Part shown: one piece after another, positions 42,338 through 50,493 of the stretch
Layout: each line of letters begins with the position of its first letter
Numbering within the stretch: position 1 is the stretch's first letter
NCBI RefSeq assembly: GCF_963877135.1
Contig: NZ_CAWNSW010000133.1
Coordinates: 86,951-150,950, forward strand
Direction of reading: 5' to 3'
Length of the DNA stretch: 64,000 nucleotides
Origin: Stenomitos frigidus_A
GTDB taxonomy: Bacteria; Cyanobacteriota; Cyanobacteriia; Leptolyngbyales; Leptolyngbyaceae
Notes under the pieces: generated by a model
What the model saw: only the letters and a program-made list of their open reading frames with translations
What the model was told of the DNA's origin: nothing
The model's database searches: none
Made by a program: the position numbers and the translations under genes

Positions 42338-42873
42338 ATGATTTCCTGGAACATTTCGCCGTTAGAACCAGATTGGAGCCGTGAGCAAGCTCTCCAGTGG
42401 TGGGATCCGGCGCGACGACTGCTTAAAACAATACGCAACTATCAAACTTGGCAAGGGCGCGGTGGGGTGCTGGGTTACTTTTTTACCAAGTATTACGTCG
42501 CACAGCACCGCTTTTGGAGTGCTGTCACAGGCGCAGACATTCCACTTAACTGCCGCATTCAAGGCGGGCTAGTGATGCCCATCCAAATGGGATTGTCATT
42601 CATCCAGAAGCGGTAATTGGACCTAACTGCCTGATTTTTCAGCAAGTCACGATCGTGTCAGCAGTGACCATCGGCAGCAATGTCGCGATCGGCAGTGGTG
42701 CGAAGATTATCCGTCCGGTCTCCATCGGCAATGGGGCTCAAATTGGCGCTAATGCTGTAGTACTGAGTGATGTGCCGGCCAATGCCTCCGCAGTCGGCAT
42801 TCCAGCAAAGGTGATTGTCAAAGCAGCCGTTACTAGATGTATTGCCAAAACGTACAGTGATCGGGTTGCTTGA
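42338..42873 (+). pseudogene. Serine O-acetyltransferase (CysE-like), frameshifted
   Basis: Two frames make one left-handed beta-helix acyltransferase. The first (42338 onward) gives the helical N-terminus LRP-like LEPDWSREQALQWW ... FFTKYYVAQHRFWS and ADIPLNCRIQGGLVMP, then goes out of frame near 42588, where one base is missing. Restoring it gives HPNGIVIHPEAVIGPNCLIFQQVTI and then the second frame, VTIGSNVAIGSGAKII ... VVLSDVPANASAVGIPAKV. It also looks some nine residues short around 42655. Normally it would make O-acetylserine for cysteine. A single base error in sequencing would give the same picture. Confidence 0.75.
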
Positions 42874-42987
42874 TTCCTGTAGGCTGATTGGTTGCCGCTA
42901 ACCCGATTGCTGCTAACCCGATTAGAGACATCGCTACACTGGAAAACCGCGATCGTCTTATCGGCTAGTGCGCTGTCATCTTGCTTA

Positions 42988-43022
42988 GCGACACGAACAC
43001 CATTCTTCGTGTCGCTTGTTTT
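42988..43022 (+). terminator. Rho-independent terminator after the serine acetyltransferase pseudogene
   Basis: A perfect 10-bp stem GCGACACGAA / TTCGTGTCGC (42988-42997, 43006-43015), an 8-base loop, then TTGTTTT. A second small stem, CCGCTTAGCGG, overlaps the 3' end of the convergent PRK gene. Confidence 0.88.
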
Positions 43023-43033
43023 GGAGAGGCCGC

Positions 43034-43972
43034 TTAGCGGAGTTGGGTCGCCTTCAACACGTGATACGCAATTAATAGTTGCGTTAGTGCTAGAGGGTAG
43101 CTCTGTAGCGTTTCGCCAGTGGTGCCGGTCACTTTACCCAGTTCTGGGTTTGTTGAGCGATCGCAGGCTGCAAGCAAATGGGGAATGTCACCACAAATAA
43201 ACTTCTCCAGATTGGTCACTTGCTCACTGGTCGCATTACCATCAATCTCTAACACATCGACCGGTTTCCCCATATCTCGATCCAAGCCCAGACGAATCGC
43301 AGAGTCAGAGTGCGTCGCATTGGTCGTGACCACTTGAGTGAGATCAGGGTGAGGAATATTGGGTCGCAGGACAAGACGAACGTTAAGATTGCCATTGCCT
43401 TCGCTGGCGTGTCCAGGAGTCGGGTAGAAGCTGACTACCAGATCTGCCCACTGTCGTTGGGGGCGAATATACGCATCAGAATCGGGTTCGCGCTTAAGCA
43501 TTTCTGCCCGCACTTGCTCTTCTGTGTAGCCACGCTTTTGGGTGTCTCGCTTGATCTTCCACTGTGCCCGCAGTTCCTCTGGCGGGGCAAGATAAACTTT
43601 GACGTCGTAAGCGGCACGGACACCACGCGTGGAGTACCCTAGCAGCCCCTCAGCGACCACAAACTTATTGGGCTTAATGTATTCCGGCGCGTCAAACGTC
43701 CCAGTCTTGTGGTTGTAGATGGGTTTGAGGATCGGCTGCCCGGTGCGGAGCTGGGACAAATGCTGTTGCATGATATCGAGATAGTTGCAATCTGGATGCA
43801 GTGCTGTGATACCTAGTTCAGCACGCTGCTTGCGATCGTACCGATGATAATCATCCGTGCAAATGACGGTCACGTTTTCAGGCCCCAGAAATTGGGCAAT
43901 ACCTTTGGTGAGTGTAGTTTTGCCAGCAGCGCTATCACCAACAATGCCAAGCATAATCGGGCGATCGGTCAT
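43034..43972 (-). CDS. Phosphoribulokinase-family protein (paralogue)
   Basis: A 312-residue P-loop kinase of the phosphoribulokinase/uridine-kinase superfamily. Walker A is GDSAAGKTT (12-20), followed by TVICTDDYHRYDRKQRAELGI and PIYNHKTGTFDAPEYIKPNKFVVAEG, all matching PRK. It differs from the Calvin-cycle enzyme, whose P-loop reads GDSGCGKST: the regulatory N-terminal cysteine pair of classical Prk is not seen, and the C-terminus (LVLRPNIPHPDLTQVV...) is distinct. Such paralogues occur beside true Prk in many cyanobacteria; their substrate is unproven. Redox control through the usual Cys pair is therefore unlikely. Confidence 0.85.
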   Translation of the reverse strand: MTDRPIMLGIVGDSAAGKTTLTKGIAQFLGPENVTVICTDDYHRYDRKQRAELGITALHPDCNYLDIMQQHLSQLRTGQPILKPIYNHKTGTFDAPEYIKPNKFVVAEGLLGYSTRGVRAAYDVKVYLAPPEELRAQWKIKRDTQKRGYTEEQVRAEMLKREPDSDAYIRPQRQWADLVVSFYPTPGHASEGNGNLNVRLVLRPNIPHPDLTQVVTTNATHSDSAIRLGLDRDMGKPVDVLEIDGNATSEQVTNLEKFICGDIPHLLAACDRSTNPELGKVTGTTGETLQSYPLALTQLLIAYHVLKATQLR

Positions 43973-44262
43973 GATTCCTCCAGTACGAGCCGTTTAGTAA
44001 CGGTTTTGACGAATTTGGCTTATTTTAAGTAGGGAGTGGGAAAAGATGCAATCAAAGGCACCTCCAAGCTGCAAAGTTCAACAATGAAGTTGTCAATGTA
44101 GATAGTGCTGCAAAAAGAAATAAAAGCAACTCGTTGATTGCCTTCATATCCAAACCGAAACTTTAAGTCTTCAGGCTTTCATCTATTATCAGTAATGCTG
44201 AGCACCTAAAATCTTTATTAAGAATTGTTCTGCTATTCTGTGTGTCTAGAGCAAACACATAC

Positions 44263-44377
44263 TAGCTGTCGCCATAGAGCTTAGGACATTGGGATCAAAG
44301 GTTTGTGGGGGGCAATGCCCCCAGCCAGGGGTTCCATCCCTGCACCCCGCCCTAACCCAGGTGGCTATTGCCATACA
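44263..44377 (+). repeat. Dispersed GC-rich palindromic repeat, copy 3
   Basis: About 115 bp in the same orientation as copy 1. Shared marks: AGCTTAGGACATTGGGATCAA at the left (up to 19 identical bases), GGGGG..CCCCC, CCAGGGGTTCCA.CCCTGCA, and a right end that returns to GGCTATTGCCAT. Confidence 0.75.
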
Positions 44378-44473
44378 TCCAAAAGCAACGCTTTCGATAG
44401 CGTCTTTTGGGGCAGAACGGCTCAATAAACGTGCCAAATTTCACTTGTTATCCCTTGCACTTACGGAATCCCC

Positions 44474-45208
44474 ATGAAAGTATTTGTTTTTCATACGCCT
44501 GAATCAACACCGACAAAAATGGTTGCTGATTGCGCGATCGCAGTTGACGTGTTAAGAGCCACCAGCACGATCGCGACGGCTCTGGGATCGGGTGCAGAAG
44601 CGGTGCAGGCGTTTAGCGACTTAGACAAACTGCTGGCAGTCAGCGAGACATGGGCACCGGAGAAGCGGATTCGCGCTGGCGAACGGGGTGGTTCGCAGGT
44701 CGAAGGCTTTGATTTTGGCAATTCGCCCCTGGACTGTACCCCAGAGCGAGTGGGCGGTCGTCGCTTATTTATCAGCACAACCAATGGCACACGGGCACTT
44801 CAATGCATCGAAGCGGCTCCTACCGTGCTGGCAGCGGCGTTAATTAACCGTCGGGCTGTTGTGCAACATCTCATCCAGCACCAACCCGAAACGGTCTGGA
44901 TTGTCGGCTCTGGTTGGGAAGGTAGCTTTTCGCTAGAGGATACAGTGTGTGCAGGCGCGATCGTCGATGGGTTGCAAATCGAACTCGGCTGCTCGCTTGA
45001 TGACCTGGCGGGCAATGATGAGACGATCGCAGCCGTTAGCCTTTACCGTCAATGGCAAGACGATCTACTCGGCTTATTTCACCATGCCAGCCACGGCAAA
45101 CGCTTGCTGCGTCTGAACATTATTGAAGACCTGAAGTATTGCTCTCAGCAAGATGTTTTGGATGTGCTCCCGATCCAACGAGAACTGGGCGTGTTGGTCA
45201 AAGCCTAG
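44474..45208 (+). CDS. comB: 2-phosphosulfolactate phosphatase family protein
   Basis: A 244-residue protein of the ComB family, magnesium-dependent phosphatases that in methanogens release sulfolactate for coenzyme M. Motifs seen: CAIAVDVLRATSTIATAL, GERGGSQVEGFDFGNSP, LFISTTNGTRAL, GSGWEGSFSLEDTVCAGAIVDGL. In cyanobacteria, which make no coenzyme M, the substrate is not established; the name follows sequence family only. The downstream neighbour on the opposite strand is the PRC-barrel operon. Confidence 0.88.
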   Translation: MKVFVFHTPESTPTKMVADCAIAVDVLRATSTIATALGSGAEAVQAFSDLDKLLAVSETWAPEKRIRAGERGGSQVEGFDFGNSPLDCTPERVGGRRLFISTTNGTRALQCIEAAPTVLAAALINRRAVVQHLIQHQPETVWIVGSGWEGSFSLEDTVCAGAIVDGLQIELGCSLDDLAGNDETIAAVSLYRQWQDDLLGLFHHASHGKRLLRLNIIEDLKYCSQQDVLDVLPIQRELGVLVKA

Positions 45209-45246
45209 CTTGCAGCGGGGAGTATGCCTGGTTTAATGGTGTTAGT

Positions 45247-45588
45247 CTACTGACTTGTCTCCTCTTGCTGTTCGCGTAGCTCTTGCAAGGCTTCGATCGT
45301 GCAGCGTAAGCGTGGACGATCCACATCTGCTAAATCTAATTGATTCCAAGGCACTCGATAGCCAATGTGAAGCTTGCGGGCTCCCAGTAACCGTAAGAAC
45401 CCCACGCCCAGCGACCAGGCAGACAGACGCTCCAGGACTGCCGTTGCACCGAGCAGGTATTCCTGAATGACCCACTCGTCACCGACTTGCTCGGCGCGGA
45501 TCTCCTCAATGAGTCCGATTCGTTGATCGGCTGCGTCATACACACAGCGTCCCAATAGCAGTTCGAGATGCCGTTCGTTGGTTGCCAT
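45247..45588 (-). CDS. PRC-barrel-like protein, second of a coupled pair
   Basis: From the ATG at 45588 a 113-residue protein starting MATNERHLELLLGRCVYDAA. LGRCVYDAADQRIGLIEEI is the opening of a PRC-barrel fold (small beta barrel with an exposed interaction surface), ending in RVPWNQLDLADVDRPRLRC. AGGAGG lies six bases before the ATG, and the ATG overlaps the stop of the gene upstream (TAATG). It is the last of four coupled genes. Bacterial PRC-barrel proteins bind other proteins or RNA, or divide membranes; no partner is proven here. Confidence 0.75.
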   Translation of the reverse strand: MATNERHLELLLGRCVYDAADQRIGLIEEIRAEQVGDEWVIQEYLLGATAVLERLSAWSLGVGFLRLLGARKLHIGYRVPWNQLDLADVDRPRLRCTIEALQELREQQEETSQ

Positions 45589-45947
45589 TAGCGACCTCCT
45601 GGAATGCGTTTCACCACGGTTTCTCGCAACCATTGCTCATAAGCAAGCGCTGGGCTTTCCTCTGCGTCTAAATCAACTTCGACATCAATGCCAATGTCGC
45701 GGATTTTTGACCAGGGAATGCGAACTGGTTCCGATCGCTTTGCACCCCATTTGCTTTGCCATGCAGCAATCCAGCGTCCTAAGCGTGGATGCAGTCGTCG
45801 AGCCAGAGTGGTGGCTCCAGTTTCAAGGTACGCCAGTCTGGGAGGCTGATTGTCTCGCAGTTCAATGACAATGCCGTCTACTTTGCCCATCTTGCGCTGG
45901 TTGCGATCGACCAGTTGGTTATCCAAGACATCCCGAATTACGTCCAT
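45588..45947 (-). CDS. PRC-barrel-like protein
   Basis: A 119-residue protein with the PRC-barrel opening MDVIRDVLDNQLVDRNQRKMGKVDGI, followed by ...PRLAYLETGATTLARRLHPRLGRW and VRIPWSKIRDIGIDVEVDLDAEE, alternating beta strands with a basic stretch. It begins two bases after the transporter stop codon, and GGAGG for it lies inside the transporter's 3' end. The next gene overlaps its stop. Likely a soluble cytosolic accessory of the transporter or a sensor; that is inference from coupling alone. Confidence 0.75.
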   Translation of the reverse strand: MDVIRDVLDNQLVDRNQRKMGKVDGIVIELRDNQPPRLAYLETGATTLARRLHPRLGRWIAAWQSKWGAKRSEPVRIPWSKIRDIGIDVEVDLDAEESPALAYEQWLRETVVKRIPGGR

Positions 45948-45948
45948 C

Positions 45949-47163
45949 TCAACCTCCCATCACTTCGAGCGGAATCGCCACGATCGCCATCACAAAGGTC
46001 AGCCCAATAATAAAAATCACCGCGCTGTTGCTAATCCAGCCATTGCGATATTGCCCGATATAGCTCTCGTCGTTCATCAGCACGAGAAAGGGCACCATCA
46101 CGATCGGCAAAATGACGGCTGTTAGCGCCATCGAAAATAGCGTGAGCTGTAGCGGATCGATGCCAAACACCATTAACAGCGAGGCAAAAACCACAAAGAC
46201 GGTATAAACCATGCTGAACCGTGCCGCCTCTCTGGGATGTAGATTTTCGCCCCAGTTCCACCCAAAGGCTTGCGCCACAATGTAAGCCGTATCGAGCGTG
46301 ACTTCTAACGCCGCACCAAAGCAGGCAATGCCCAGCGAGACTGCAAACAGAATGAAACCCCAGTAGCCGAATGGTTGCGTAAGCATGAGCGCTGCCTGCT
46401 CATAACTATCTACCTGAATGCCTCTGGGGTTCAGCACCAGTGCGGCGACGACCAGCACACCCAGCGAAACAATACTGCCAAAGCCCATGCCCAAGGTTGC
46501 AACAATGCGGTTAACGCTTAAATAGCTTTCATCCCATTTGTCTTCTATGGCGCCCGATGAGTAGAAATAGAACAGATACGGGCTGATAATGGCGCCCAGG
46601 ATGCTCACCGCAATGAAGAGATAGCGTGGCGTGTCCTGCGTGGGCAATGTGGGCACCAGTCCAGCGGCGATCGGCGCGATCGGTGCTTTGAGCGTCACCA
46701 TTGCCGCCACAAAAACCAGCGTAATTAAGCCGAGTAAGGATACCCCATTTTCAATCAAGCTGAAGGTGCCTTTCCACAACAGCAACCAGATGGCAAAGGC
46801 GACGGGCAGCGCCCACCATTGGAAGCTAATGCCAGTAAGCAGCTGTAAGGCAATACAGACTCCGCCAATTTCAGCCCCCAGCACCAAAAAATCGACGAGG
46901 ACTTCCGCGAGCAGCGGCAAGATGTAGAAGTTAAAGCCAAACCGTTCTCGCACAGCGGCTGCCAGCGTGTGTTTGCTAACCGCCGCTAACCGACCCGACA
47001 TCTCGACTAAGAAGATGACGCAGATGGTGCCCAAAATCACCGCCCAAACGAGTTCAAAGCCAAAGATCGAACCTGCTTCGGCAGCCGTTGCGATCGCGCC
47101 GACATCCAAAAAACCACCAATGCTGGTCGCAATCCCCAACGCAATTTCCAGAGTTTTCTTCAT
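45949..47163 (-). CDS. Nramp-family-like divalent metal transporter
   Basis: A 404-residue LeuT-fold membrane protein with about 11 helices. It opens with GIATSIGGFLDVGAIATAAEAG, where canonical Nramp has the metal-binding DPGN; here Asp-Val-Gly-Ala follows, so the Asp is kept but the rest differs. Helix 6, usually A/S-MPHN, reads GAIISPYLFYFYSSG without the methionine that selects transition metals. It therefore may carry Mg or another ion, as Nramp-related magnesium transporters do; the ion is not provable. Its start overlaps the lipoprotein stop (ATGA), and the two PRC-barrel genes follow. Confidence 0.85.
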   Translation of the reverse strand: MKKTLEIALGIATSIGGFLDVGAIATAAEAGSIFGFELVWAVILGTICVIFLVEMSGRLAAVSKHTLAAAVRERFGFNFYILPLLAEVLVDFLVLGAEIGGVCIALQLLTGISFQWWALPVAFAIWLLLWKGTFSLIENGVSLLGLITLVFVAAMVTLKAPIAPIAAGLVPTLPTQDTPRYLFIAVSILGAIISPYLFYFYSSGAIEDKWDESYLSVNRIVATLGMGFGSIVSLGVLVVAALVLNPRGIQVDSYEQAALMLTQPFGYWGFILFAVSLGIACFGAALEVTLDTAYIVAQAFGWNWGENLHPREAARFSMVYTVFVVFASLLMVFGIDPLQLTLFSMALTAVILPIVMVPFLVLMNDESYIGQYRNGWISNSAVIFIIGLTFVMAIVAIPLEVMGG

Positions 47164-47576
47164 GGTGTCTTACTCTGTGACTGAATCAGAGTTTGAAGCT
47201 GTTTTTCTTCTGCCATCAGTTGCTTTAGAGGTGCCGTGATCGCGGTTTTCTCTGGCTGATCTACCGCTATCGACAGTTGTTGTATGGTCTGTTGCAGTTG
47301 CTGAAGAGGTGGCGCTAGCTGCGATCGCGTTTGCGGCAATTCTTGGAAGAGCGACTCCGTTTCTTTGGCAATTTCTTGCTGCGTTTTTTCTAAAGTCTGT
47401 TTCGCATAGGGTTGAAGCACCGATCCTTTAGCCCAGGATTCCGCCACCATCTGCGCGGTTGCAGTCCAAGAACCGATTGTCTTTAAGTGTTCCGATGTCA
47501 CGTCTTTAGCAGACAGTCTGCTACAGGCAGTTGAGACAAAAAGCAGTAGTGGACTCAAGACCCAAATCAATTTCAT
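47160..47576 (-). CDS. Small coiled-coil lipoprotein
   Basis: A 138-residue protein with a lipoprotein signal, VSTAC (Cys18), so it should be anchored outside the plasma membrane. The rest is strongly helical and Gln-rich (ETESLFQELPQTRSQLAPPL, LQQLQQTIQQLSIAVDQ), consistent with a coiled coil. It is the first gene of a tight operon: its stop overlaps the Nramp-like start by four bases. No known family recognised. A role as periplasmic partner of the transporter is inference. Confidence 0.68.
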   Translation of the reverse strand: MKLIWVLSPLLLFVSTACSRLSAKDVTSEHLKTIGSWTATAQMVAESWAKGSVLQPYAKQTLEKTQQEIAKETESLFQELPQTRSQLAPPLQQLQQTIQQLSIAVDQPEKTAITAPLKQLMAEEKQLQTLIQSQSKTP

Positions 47577-47663
47577 CGCTGGCGATCGCGTTTAATGAAC
47601 AAAGCCTCCCTCCTCTTATTTCCGCATGTCAGAACGGTTAACTTGTATACCACTGGAGAGATT

Positions 47664-48965
47664 TTAACGGGGTGGCACCCAACCTTTCATCACATTGGGT
47701 CGAACAGCCGGTGATGAAAATAGGGATTGTAAGGCCGTTTTGCGATCGGCTTCCGGTTCAGCCACCAACTGCCACAGCGTCTCATAAAAGAAGAACGATA
47801 CCCCAGCAAAGCGCTGCTTTCGGACTGCCTGAACTTGATCACGCACCTGCTGCATGGGCACGGGGAGCTTTTTCAATCCCGTCAAAATGCCGATGCCTGT
47901 AGGAATATGTTGGCGAGCGGCCTGAATTTCTGGTGCCTGGAGTTGCGCTGTAAACGCTTGCAGCTTATTGCCATACACTTGCAGCACCAATTCTTCAATC
48001 AACCCCTGCTGTCGCCAGGTACGCCAATCCTGCAAGGAGTGGTTGTAAGAAAAATCGTAGTTGTTGGGCGACAGCGTGAGTAGAACCTCGTTCTTTCGCG
48101 CTTTGATCGCACGAAAAAGTTGCGTTGTGAAGCTGGTAATTTTATCGGCACGCCAGCGAATCCAGGCAGGGTCTTTGGGATTAGCTGGCGGCGCTTTGCC
48201 TTGATGTTCACGCTTGTAAAGCTCGACAGTGTAATCGTCGTAGCCAAACTGGTAGGGCAACCCAAAATGGTCATCGAGCTGAATGCCATCGATGTCGTAA
48301 TTGCTCACCAGTTCCAGAATGAGCGTCTGGATGAATTGCTGCACTTCGGGCTTAAACGGATTGAGCCAAACGCGGGGATAAATGCCCTCCTGCCAAACTT
48401 GCGTACCATCTCGCTGCTGCGTTAGCCAGTCGGGATGCCGGATCGCTAATGCCGAATCTTCGGGAGCCATGAAGCCAAATTCAAACCAGGGAAGTACAGC
48501 AATGCCCTTCTGATGCGCCTGCTGCACCAGTTCTGCCAGTGAATCACGCCCCTCTAGCCCGATCGGGCGTGGGTCAACCGCAGCCCCGATCGCCTGTTTT
48601 GCCACAGCGCTGGGATAAGTCGTGTAGCCCCAATTCCAAACAGCCGGATAAAGCGTGTTGAAGTTCAATTGCGCGAGTTGCTGCACGGCGTCTTTCAGCA
48701 CCGTCGGCTTGAACAACACGGCACTATCGACATTGGTCAGCCAAACGCCACGAATTTCACTACGAGGGGCGATCGTGTTTTGAGCAACAGTCTGTAGGGT
48801 GATTGGAGCCGTCACACCGACTAGCAGCAAACTACCTACCAGCAGCACCAATAATCCTTTCAGTTTGGACAGCCATGCTTTGCGATTGCTACTCAGCACA
48901 AATTGCTTAGCAGAATGGAGCGATCGACCGCTCTGGTGAATAAACACATGAATAAACACACGCAT
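47664..48965 (-). CDS. Glycoside hydrolase-like (GHL10) extracellular protein
   Basis: A 433-residue protein (start at the ATG 48965; a GTG at 49028 would add 21 residues). Residues about 30-55 form a hydrophobic signal/anchor (KGLLVLLVGSLLLVGV). The TIM barrel is of the GHL10/DUF187 type: EIRGVWLTNVDSAVL, FNTLYPAVWNWGYTTYPS, GIAVLPWFEFGFM, YPRVWLNPFKPEVQQ, IDGIQLDDHFGLP with its paired acids, and LTLSPNNYDFSY. Such proteins are surface glycan hydrolases, perhaps acting on peptidoglycan or exopolysaccharide; the substrate is not known. Confidence 0.85.
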   Translation of the reverse strand: MRVFIHVFIHQSGRSLHSAKQFVLSSNRKAWLSKLKGLLVLLVGSLLLVGVTAPITLQTVAQNTIAPRSEIRGVWLTNVDSAVLFKPTVLKDAVQQLAQLNFNTLYPAVWNWGYTTYPSAVAKQAIGAAVDPRPIGLEGRDSLAELVQQAHQKGIAVLPWFEFGFMAPEDSALAIRHPDWLTQQRDGTQVWQEGIYPRVWLNPFKPEVQQFIQTLILELVSNYDIDGIQLDDHFGLPYQFGYDDYTVELYKREHQGKAPPANPKDPAWIRWRADKITSFTTQLFRAIKARKNEVLLTLSPNNYDFSYNHSLQDWRTWRQQGLIEELVLQVYGNKLQAFTAQLQAPEIQAARQHIPTGIGILTGLKKLPVPMQQVRDQVQAVRKQRFAGVSFFFYETLWQLVAEPEADRKTALQSLFSSPAVRPNVMKGWVPPR

Positions 48966-49057
48966 CGTAAAATTGACTTTAAGGCGGAAAGAAACTGGGC
49001 TTCTGGTCAACGCACTGCTGAGCCGCACTTGACTGCTTCTTTCCTTCGCTAGCCCGT

Positions 49058-49513
49058 CTAGTTAGGTCGTTTTGCAAACTCGGAGAGCAGCGCTGGAAAT
49101 TGCTCCGGCGACGGAAATTTGTTAAAGCGATGGACAGCAGGCGTGGTTACCCATGGCAGCTTTTCGTCCGTATAGGTCTCGATAAACGGACTAAAAGATT
49201 GGGCATTGTCCATCATAGTCGATCGGACATTAACGAAGTCATCCATCCCTTCCGGGCGTGTGAACAGCCAACTCATGCAGTTTCCGCAGAAATAATGACG
49301 CGTTGCACCATGTAGTCCGCCGATGACAAGTTCACCCAACGTTACTTTAAAGCCATTGCTGAGATGAAGTGTGCTCAAACTAAAGGCGCTGGCCGTCATC
49401 CGCTGACACCCCGTGCAGTGACACGCCATGGTCATCAGTGGTTCTGAATTGACTTCAAACTGAACCTGCCCGCATCTACATTTACCAGTCGTGTGACGAT
49501 TACTGTCTGTCAT
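49058..49513 (-). CDS. GFA-family zinc-binding protein (Gfa/CENP-V type)
   Basis: A 151-residue GFA domain protein. Two zinc sites are laid out as in the family: CRCG (13-16) with CHCTGCQR (32-39), and CGNC later (FCGNCMSW). The name-giving member was thought to activate formaldehyde adducts of glutathione; most relatives have no proven activity. It is cytosolic and stands alone, oriented like the GH-like gene just downstream of it. All zinc cysteines are kept, so the fold should be intact. Confidence 0.88.
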   Translation of the reverse strand: MTDSNRHTTGKCRCGQVQFEVNSEPLMTMACHCTGCQRMTASAFSLSTLHLSNGFKVTLGELVIGGLHGATRHYFCGNCMSWLFTRPEGMDDFVNVRSTMMDNAQSFSPFIETYTDEKLPWVTTPAVHRFNKFPSPEQFPALLSEFAKRPN

Positions 49514-49761
49514 CGTTTACTCCTTTGCACTTGGCGCGACGACAATATTCTTTGTATTAACCATCGGAGCAATGCCCCCATATGCGCGATCGGTCGAAAG
49601 TAGCCTGCTTGATTATCTTTATGACACTGAGTGCATGGGTGTTATGAGGCTGAAATCGCTTGCTTCAAGGCATTCATAGGCATAGTGGGCTCCTAAAAAA
49701 ACGATCGGTGGAGTAGTAGGCGTTGCAGTAGGAAACGCATCTTACAAGATGGCGATCGCAC

Positions 49762-50409
49762 TCAGCCATTATTTAACTCCATCAATGAAATCTTCTCGTC
49801 ACCATACAGCCAACGCTCAAAATTAGCCTTACAGCGTGACCATTCTTTATCGGTCATGGCAAACCAATCAGTATCTCTGTTTTTTCCCTTCACCCACATA
49901 TGCTGCCGAAAACGACCTTCATAAAGGAAGCCCATTCTTGCCGCTGTGGTTCGACTGGCGTGATTGAGAGAATGGCATTCCCATCCAACTCTGCGATAAG
50001 TATGATGGTCAAAAAGGTGTAGTAGTAATAGATATTGTGATTCTGTGTTGACGTTGCTTTTTTGAACTGTGGGTGTGAACCACACATCACCGATTTCAGC
50101 ACAGCCATAATCGGGCACGATCGCGCGTAATGCCACAACCCCGACTTGAGCGTTTGTTGCGTTCTCAAAAACTGTCCAGGGTCGCACATCGATTGGATCA
50201 ATCATTTCTTGCTTCATCCAATCCTTCATTGCTAAAGGACTATCGAATGAACCATACGGCAAATAGTTCCATACAGTTTCCTTCTCAGGCGTTCCATGAG
50301 AAGCCGTATACAGAGCTGCTACATCTCTTTCTAGATCAAGTGGACTTAGCGTTACAAACTGGCCACTTAGTTGAAGCCATTCAGGCATTGGCCAGGTTCG
50401 ATGCTGCAT
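49762..50409 (-). CDS. GNAT-family N-acetyltransferase (RimJ/RimL-like)
   Basis: A 215-residue protein of the RimJ/RimL branch, which acetylate protein N-termini, aminoglycosides or small amines with acetyl-CoA. The markers are VTLSPLDLERDVAALYTASHG, PWTVFENATNAQVGVVALRAI, AEIGDVWFTPTVQKSNVNTE (acetyl-CoA side), VGWECHSLNHASRTTAARMGF and EGRFRQHMWVKGKNRDTDWFAM. It has the usual length. The acceptor is not known. Directly next to it is the first IS630-type element. Confidence 0.87.
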   Translation of the reverse strand: MQHRTWPMPEWLQLSGQFVTLSPLDLERDVAALYTASHGTPEKETVWNYLPYGSFDSPLAMKDWMKQEMIDPIDVRPWTVFENATNAQVGVVALRAIVPDYGCAEIGDVWFTPTVQKSNVNTESQYLLLLHLFDHHTYRRVGWECHSLNHASRTTAARMGFLYEGRFRQHMWVKGKNRDTDWFAMTDKEWSRCKANFERWLYGDEKISLMELNNG

Positions 50410-50493
50410 GATTTATCTCGTTCTAAATGTGGTTAGACTGCGCCAGATTGATCATTGTCAAACGGGTTCAGAAGGTTATAGCGGTTTGCAGTT

